A DNA stretch of 43,880 nucleotides from Thermoflexales bacterium (GTDB lineage Bacteria; Chloroflexota; Anaerolineae; J036; Brachytrichaceae): contig JANWVF010000049.1 in the NCBI GenBank assembly GCA_025056965.1, positions 1 through 43,880 of the forward strand, given 5' to 3'. The position numbers and the translations under genes are program-made. Of this stretch, positions 39,854 to 43,880 are shown one piece after another. Numbering within the stretch: position 1 is the first letter of the stretch; each line of letters begins with the position of its first letter. The notes beneath the pieces are model-generated. The model had not been told where the DNA came from and made no database searches. It was given only the letters and a program-made list of their open reading frames with translations.

Positions 39854-41344
39854 ATGGAGTACGAAGTCGTCATCGGCATGGAGACCCATGTCGAGCTGGA
39901 CACCCACAGCAAGATGTTCTGCGCGTGCAGCGCGCGCTTCTTCGGCGCCGAGCCGAACACGAACGTGTGTCCGGTGTGTTTGGGCATGCCTGGCGCGCTG
40001 CCGGTGATCAACAAACGCGCCGTCGAGTTCGCCATGATGGTCGGCCTGGCGCTCAACTGCCGGATCGCCCGCCATACCTTCTGGGAGCGCAAGTCATACT
40101 GGTATCCTGATCTGCCCAAGGGCTACCAGATTTCGCAGTACCAGTATCCGCTGGCCTACGACGGCTGGTTGGATGTGGACGTGCGCGACCTCAGCACGGG
40201 CAACTGGAGCGAGGAGAGCGTGCGCCGGCGCATTCGCATCCGGCGCGCCCACCTCGAAGAGGATACCGGCAAGCTCATCCACGTGGGCGATAAGTCCTAC
40301 GTGGACTACAACCGCAGCGGCGTGCCTTTGCTGGAGATCGTGACCGAGCCGGATATCCGCAGCGCCGATGAAGCCTACGCTTATTTGAGCACGCTGCAAC
40401 AGATCGTGCGTTACTTAGGCGTGAGCACCGGCGATATGGAGAAGGGCGCGATGCGCTGCGAGCCGAATATGAGTTTGCGCCCCAAGGGGAGCGATGCGTT
40501 CGGCGTGAAGGTAGAGATCAAGAATCTCAACTCCCTGCGCGCCGTGCGCGAGGCCATCGCCTATGAGATACGCCGGCAGACTGCGCTGCTCGAGCGCGGC
40601 GAGGCCGTGCAGCAGGTGACCATGGGCTGGGACGAAAACCGCGGCGTGACGGTGGTCCAACGGGAGAAGGAGAGCGCGCACGACTATCGTTACTTCCCCG
40701 AGCCTGACCTGCCGCCGCTGGAAGTGGACGAGGCCTGGCTGGAGCAGGTGCGCCGGCGCGTGCCGGAGCTGGCGCTCGCGCGCCAAGACCGCTATCGTCG
40801 CGACTACGGGTTGAGCGCTTATGACGCCGTGCAGTTGACGGGCGATCGCGCCGTCGCCGAGTGGTTCGAGCAGGTTGTCGCCGCCGAGCCATCCGAAGGA
40901 AGTGACCGGCGCGCCCTGGCTAAGGCGGCTGCGAACTGGATTCAAACCGAGATCTTCCGCCTGATGAAGGCCGGCGGCATCCCGCTCGCGGAGATCGCGA
41001 GCATCAAGCCTACGCCCCGCCAGCTAGCCGAGTTGATCGGCCTGGTGGACCGGCAGGTCATCAACATCAATACGGCGCGACAGGTGTTCGAGGAGATGTT
41101 TGCGACCGGCGCCGATGCTCGCCAGATCGTTGAGGCCAAGGGGCTGGCCCAGGTGAGCGACGTGGACGCGCTTCGGCAGGTTGTCTCCGACGTGATTGCC
41201 GCGCACCCCAACCAGGTGCAGCAGTACTTGAGCGGCCAAGAGAAGGTGTTCGGCTTTCTCGTTGGCCAGGCAATGAAGGCCACCCAGGGCAAGGGCAACG
41301 CACAGCTGATCAACCGGTTGCTGCGAGAGGCGCTGAAGTCCTGA
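39854..41344 (+). CDS. gatB: Aspartyl/glutamyl-tRNA amidotransferase subunit B
   Basis: The 496-residue GatB binds misacylated Glu-tRNA(Gln) or Asp-tRNA(Asn) and phosphorylates the acyl group before amidation. It starts with [20 protein letters not shown], and the zinc ligands Cys23, Cys25, Cys39 and Cys42 are all present. The kinase core includes [47 protein letters not shown] and [15 protein letters not shown]. The C-terminal YqeY-like tail domain (about 400-496) includes [17 protein letters not shown]. The length is normal. gatA and gatC are not in the window. The next gene follows after 5 bases. Confidence 0.96.
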   Translation: MEYEVVIGMETHVELDTHSKMFCACSARFFGAEPNTNVCPVCLGMPGALPVINKRAVEFAMMVGLALNCRIARHTFWERKSYWYPDLPKGYQISQYQYPLAYDGWLDVDVRDLSTGNWSEESVRRRIRIRRAHLEEDTGKLIHVGDKSYVDYNRSGVPLLEIVTEPDIRSADEAYAYLSTLQQIVRYLGVSTGDMEKGAMRCEPNMSLRPKGSDAFGVKVEIKNLNSLRAVREAIAYEIRRQTALLERGEAVQQVTMGWDENRGVTVVQREKESAHDYRYFPEPDLPPLEVDEAWLEQVRRRVPELALARQDRYRRDYGLSAYDAVQLTGDRAVAEWFEQVVAAEPSEGSDRRALAKAAANWIQTEIFRLMKAGGIPLAEIASIKPTPRQLAELIGLVDRQVININTARQVFEEMFATGADARQIVEAKGLAQVSDVDALRQVVSDVIAAHPNQVQQYLSGQEKVFGFLVGQAMKATQGKGNAQLINRLLREALKS

Positions 41345-41349
41345 CGACG

Positions 41350-42327
41350 ATGCGCCCGATCGAGAAGCTCCAGTCGCTCATCATCCTCGGCGCGATTTTC
41401 ATCGGGCTGGCACTGAGCGGCATCCCCGGTTTAGCCGAGCCGGCCAGCCGCTCCATCCTGCTGCTCCTGATGTTGATGCTGACCGGCGCCTTCCTGCACG
41501 TCCCGCTGCGTCGTTTTGGCGACGTGCTGCATCATCGGCGCGTCGCATTCCTCAGCCTGGCCATCAACTTCATTTGGACGCCGCTGTTGGCCTGGCTGCT
41601 GGGATGGTTGCTTCTGCGCGACGCGCCGGCCTTGTGGATTGGCCTGATCATGCTGCTCGTCACGCCCTGCACCGACTGGTATCTGGTGTTCACGGGCATC
41701 GCGCGCGGCAACGTAGCGCTGAGCACGGCGCTGCTGCCGGTGAACCTCGCCCTTCAGTTGGTCTTGCTGCCGATCTATTTGCTGCTGTTGGCGGGCGCGG
41801 TGATCTCGCTCGATGCCTGGCGCATCGTCGAGAGCGTAGTGCTGGTGTTGCTGCTGCCCCTTTCGGCGGCGATCGTGCTGCGCACGATCGTGGTTCGTCT
41901 GCGCGGCGAGCTCTGGTTGATCGGCCGCGCACTGCCGATGGTCCAAGCAGGACAAATCATCTGCCTGGCGCTGGCCATCGCGGCGATGTTCACTGCCCAG
42001 GGCAGCGTCCTCGTCCAAAATCCACAGGCATTCCTGCGCCTACTTGTGCCTTTGTTGCTTTTCTATGGTGTCAACATGGCGCTGGCGCTGACGATCGGTC
42101 GCGCCATGCGCGCGTCCTATGCCGACACCGCGTCGCTGTGCTGCACGACGTTGGCGCGCAACTCACCGATTGCGCTGGGCATCGCGCTGGCCGCCTTTCC
42201 CGAACAACCGTTGATTGCGTTGACGTTGGCGATCGGCCCGCTGATCGAGTTGCCCATCCTGGGCATCGTGTCCCAGCTCCTGCTGTGGATCAGGCGCACG
42301 CGCCTGTATGCCCTCCCGGCCTCTTAG
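41350..42327 (+). CDS. BASS/ACR3-family membrane transporter
   Basis: The 325-residue membrane protein has about nine to ten helices. It belongs to the bile acid:sodium symporter superfamily, closest in pattern to the ACR3 arsenite-efflux branch: MLLVTPCTDWYLVFTGIARGN matches the PCT block with its conserved cysteine. A second-half motif is CCTTLARNSPIALGIALAAF. Substitutions around the PCT block (DWYLVF in place of the usual MVFVW) leave arsenite transport uncertain. It starts 5 bases after gatB, probably by read-through transcription rather than shared function. No arsR or arsC lies nearby. Confidence 0.75.
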   Translation: MRPIEKLQSLIILGAIFIGLALSGIPGLAEPASRSILLLLMLMLTGAFLHVPLRRFGDVLHHRRVAFLSLAINFIWTPLLAWLLGWLLLRDAPALWIGLIMLLVTPCTDWYLVFTGIARGNVALSTALLPVNLALQLVLLPIYLLLLAGAVISLDAWRIVESVVLVLLLPLSAAIVLRTIVVRLRGELWLIGRALPMVQAGQIICLALAIAAMFTAQGSVLVQNPQAFLRLLVPLLLFYGVNMALALTIGRAMRASYADTASLCCTTLARNSPIALGIALAAFPEQPLIALTLAIGPLIELPILGIVSQLLLWIRRTRLYALPAS

Positions 42328-42345
42328 ACTCTGGCGCTCGAGTCC

Positions 42346-43305
42346 TCAGGCAAGCTGGGCGATGTGGGCGCGGAAGTAGTCAATCGTCTTGCGCAGCCCC
42401 TCTTCCAGCGAGACCTGCGGTTCCCACCCGAGAATCGTGCGCGCGCGGGTGATGTCCGGGCGGCGGCGCTGGGGATCATCGGCAATCCGCTCTTGACTCG
42501 GCTGATAGAATATGATCTCGCTGGTGCACTCGGGGCCGGCGGCCGCTTTCACCGCTTGGGCGAACTCGAGGATGGTCATCTCGTGTGGGCTGCCGATGTT
42601 CACCGGCATCACCTCGTCGCTCCACAGCAAGCGCAACATGCCCTCTACCAAGTCGCTGACGTAACAAAAGGCGCGCGTCGCGCTGCCGTCGCCGTATACG
42701 GTGAGGGGTTGGTTGCGCACGGCCTGGGCGACGAAGTTAGGCACAACCCGCCCGTCGCGGGTATCCATGCGCGGCCCGTATGTGTTAAAGATGCGCACGA
42801 TGCGCGTCGCCAGCCCGAATTTGCGGTGGTAGGCCATCGTCAGCGCCTCGGCGAAGCGCTTAGCCTCGTCGTATACGGCGCGCACACCGATCGGGTTGAC
42901 GTTGCCCCAGTAACTCTCGCGCTGCGGGTGTTCCAGTGGGTCACCGTAGACTTCGCTGGTGCTCGCTTGGAGGAAGCGCGCGCCTTTTCGACGTGCCAGC
43001 TCGAGCGCGTTGTGCGTGCCGTGCGAGCCGACCAGCATCGTCTCGATCGGGTGATCGAGGTAGCCGATGGGGCTGGCCGGCGAGGCCAGGTTCAATACTG
43101 CGTCGAGCGGTCCTTGTACCCAGCACGACTCGATGATGTCGCACTCGATGAACTCGAATTGCGGATGGCCGATCAGATGAGCAATGTTGTTGCGCGAGCC
43201 GGTGATGAAATTGTCCATCGCGATCACAGAGTGGCCCTCGGCGATCAAACGATCGCACACGTGCGAGCCAATGAAACCGGCTCCTCCGGTAACGAGTATC
43301 CTCAT
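42346..43305 (-). CDS. UDP-glucuronate decarboxylase-like SDR (UDP-xylose synthase type)
   Basis: The 319-residue enzyme is an extended short-chain dehydrogenase. The NAD-binding GGAGFIG is at residues 7-13. The UXS block [11 protein letters not shown] (72-82) is present, and the catalytic residues are Ser/Thr in STSEVYG and Tyr145/Lys149 in [24 protein letters not shown] is highly typical of UDP-glucuronate decarboxylases, which make UDP-xylose for glycans. [21 protein letters not shown] and [19 protein letters not shown] complete the family pattern. It converges with the BASS-family gene, with 18 bases between the stops. No other sugar-nucleotide genes are in view. Confidence 0.88.
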   Translation of the reverse strand: MRILVTGGAGFIGSHVCDRLIAEGHSVIAMDNFITGSRNNIAHLIGHPQFEFIECDIIESCWVQGPLDAVLNLASPASPIGYLDHPIETMLVGSHGTHNALELARRKGARFLQASTSEVYGDPLEHPQRESYWGNVNPIGVRAVYDEAKRFAEALTMAYHRKFGLATRIVRIFNTYGPRMDTRDGRVVPNFVAQAVRNQPLTVYGDGSATRAFCYVSDLVEGMLRLLWSDEVMPVNIGSPHEMTILEFAQAVKAAAGPECTSEIIFYQPSQERIADDPQRRRPDITRARTILGWEPQVSLEEGLRKTIDYFRAHIAQLA

Positions 43306-43401
43306 AACTGCTTTCCCATGAGCCGCGAATCGCGCTCAGGCGGTGCAGCCTGTTCTCCTGCGCCCGCTCTGATCAGTGCTCTCGTCGGCCGATGCCATCG
43401 C

Positions 43402-43632
43402 CTACTTGGGCTTGCTGCCGATGCGCACCAGTTGTACCTGCGCCTGATAGCCTTTCTCGGCTTCGTCGCCTAGCGACACCTTTCCGTTGGCGAAGAAGCC
43501 CGTGCTGCCGGTGCTGAATTGCTTCGGGCTCAGCACCAGCGTCCCAACCTCTTGCCCATCCACCAAGAACTTGACGGTGATTTTGGGCGTGTGTGCGCCC
43601 TGGGATGAGGAGGCGAACTTGACTTCCGACAT
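43402..43632 (-). CDS. Small protein of unknown function
   Basis: I do not recognise this 76-residue protein. It has no signal peptide or membrane segment. Alternating hydrophobic residues ([37 protein letters not shown]) suggest a compact beta-sandwich. Gly and Ser-rich turns fit a small soluble domain. The ATG at 43632 is preferred over one 12 codons upstream, which would overlap the divergent pseudouridine synthase gene. Only 23 bases separate the two starts. No clear ribosome-binding site is seen, so the call rests on open frame, codon use and fit between neighbours. Confidence 0.55.
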   Translation of the reverse strand: MSEVKFASSSQGAHTPKITVKFLVDGQEVGTLVLSPKQFSTGSTGFFANGKVSLGDEAEKGYQAQVQLVRIGSKPK

Positions 43633-43655
43633 GCCAAGGCGATGATACCAAACGC

Positions 43656-43880
43656 ATGTCGCGCGCAATCGCGTTCTTCAAACCCTATGGGGTGCTGTCA
43701 TCGTTCACGCACGAGGTGCGATCTGAAGGCGCAGATGGCGCTGCGCCGCCGAAGCGCACGCTGAGCGAGTTCGGCCTGCCGAGCGGCGTCTACGCTGCCG
43801 GCCGGCTCGATTACGATAGCGAAGGGCTGCTCATCCTGACCGACGACGGCATGCTCATCCACCGCCTCACCGACCCGCGC
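43656..43880 (+). CDS. RsuA/RluE-type pseudouridine synthase, N-terminal part (cut by window edge)
   Basis: From the ATG at 43656 the frame stays open to the last base and gives 75 residues. It begins [15 protein letters not shown], then [19 protein letters not shown] and HRLTDPR. These match the RsuA/RluB/E/F family; the Asp in GRLD is the catalytic residue that attacks uridine. No S4 domain precedes it, as in RluE, which modifies 23S rRNA. A short extra segment ([13 protein letters not shown]) lies between the first two motifs. The rest of the gene is outside the window, so RluE versus another member cannot be settled. Confidence 0.85.
   Translation, partial: MSRAIAFFKPYGVLSSFTHEVRSEGADGAAPPKRTLSEFGLPSGVYAAGRLDYDSEGLLILTDDGMLIHRLTDPR

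Noticed and set aside
42364-43473. 369-codon plus-strand frame
   Set aside because: Antisense to the UDP-glucuronate decarboxylase-like gene, whose motifs are unambiguous.

Overview
The window is a compact, GC-rich bacterial chromosome segment. Gaps between genes never exceed about 260 bases, and I see no insertion sequence, CRISPR array, rRNA or tRNA gene. Gene content points to a member of the Chloroflexota, probably Anaerolineae-like. The clues are an XPB-type helicase with Helicase_C_3 partners, a HerA-type ATPase, an LplB-type sugar transporter and GAAC-N4-GTTC type SOS logic. This placement is inferred from gene content, not from a phylogeny.

Layout. 1-2925 (minus strand): the 5' part of dcd, a low-GC DUF3800 gene, and argS with an abnormal HIGH motif. 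3181-5808 (plus): an amino-acid ABC transporter (binding protein, permease, ATPase) with a strong stem-loop after the binding-protein gene. 5987-8213 (plus): feoA-feoB ferrous iron uptake. 8253-11404 (minus): a three-gene operon of a HAS-barrel-like protein, a coiled-coil PD-(D/E)XK-like nuclease and a HerA-type ATPase. Its perfect -10 box is followed by a GAACAATTGTTC operator resembling an SOS box. 11565-16907 (minus): a polyamine ABC transporter (potA-B-C-D order) followed by a membrane-anchored metallophosphoesterase. 17108-21859 (minus): secD-secF, two tandem SbtA-family bicarbonate transporters and an SbtB-like PII protein.

22047-23378 (plus) is an isopropylmalate/homoaconitate-type dehydratase large subunit without a small subunit beside it. 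23593-29295 (plus) is an XPB helicase followed by two large, mutually homologous helicase-associated proteins. Converging on it (29292-32324, minus) is the most striking gene of the window: a ClpA/ClpC-like double-AAA+ ATPase fused in frame to a near full-length release-factor-2-like region. That region has lost the GGQ and SPF motifs, while the AAA+ part keeps an IGF tripeptide where ClpP-docking loops lie.

32393-35891 holds a convergent signalling pair with degenerate sensor and receiver domains, overlapping by 137 bases. 35988-39642 (plus) is a CUT1 sugar or oligosaccharide transporter (two permeases and a lipoprotein) with a complex leader before the binding protein and a clear intrinsic terminator after it. 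39854-42327 (plus) is gatB and a BASS/ACR3-like transporter. 42346-43632 (minus) is a UDP-glucuronate decarboxylase-like gene and a small unknown protein. The window ends inside an RsuA/RluE-type pseudouridine synthase gene.

Start codons were moved from the longest reading frame wherever a Shine-Dalgarno sequence, a promoter or paralogue alignment favoured another site. Promoter calls rest mainly on perfect TATAAT hexamers, because recognisable -35 boxes are nearly absent.
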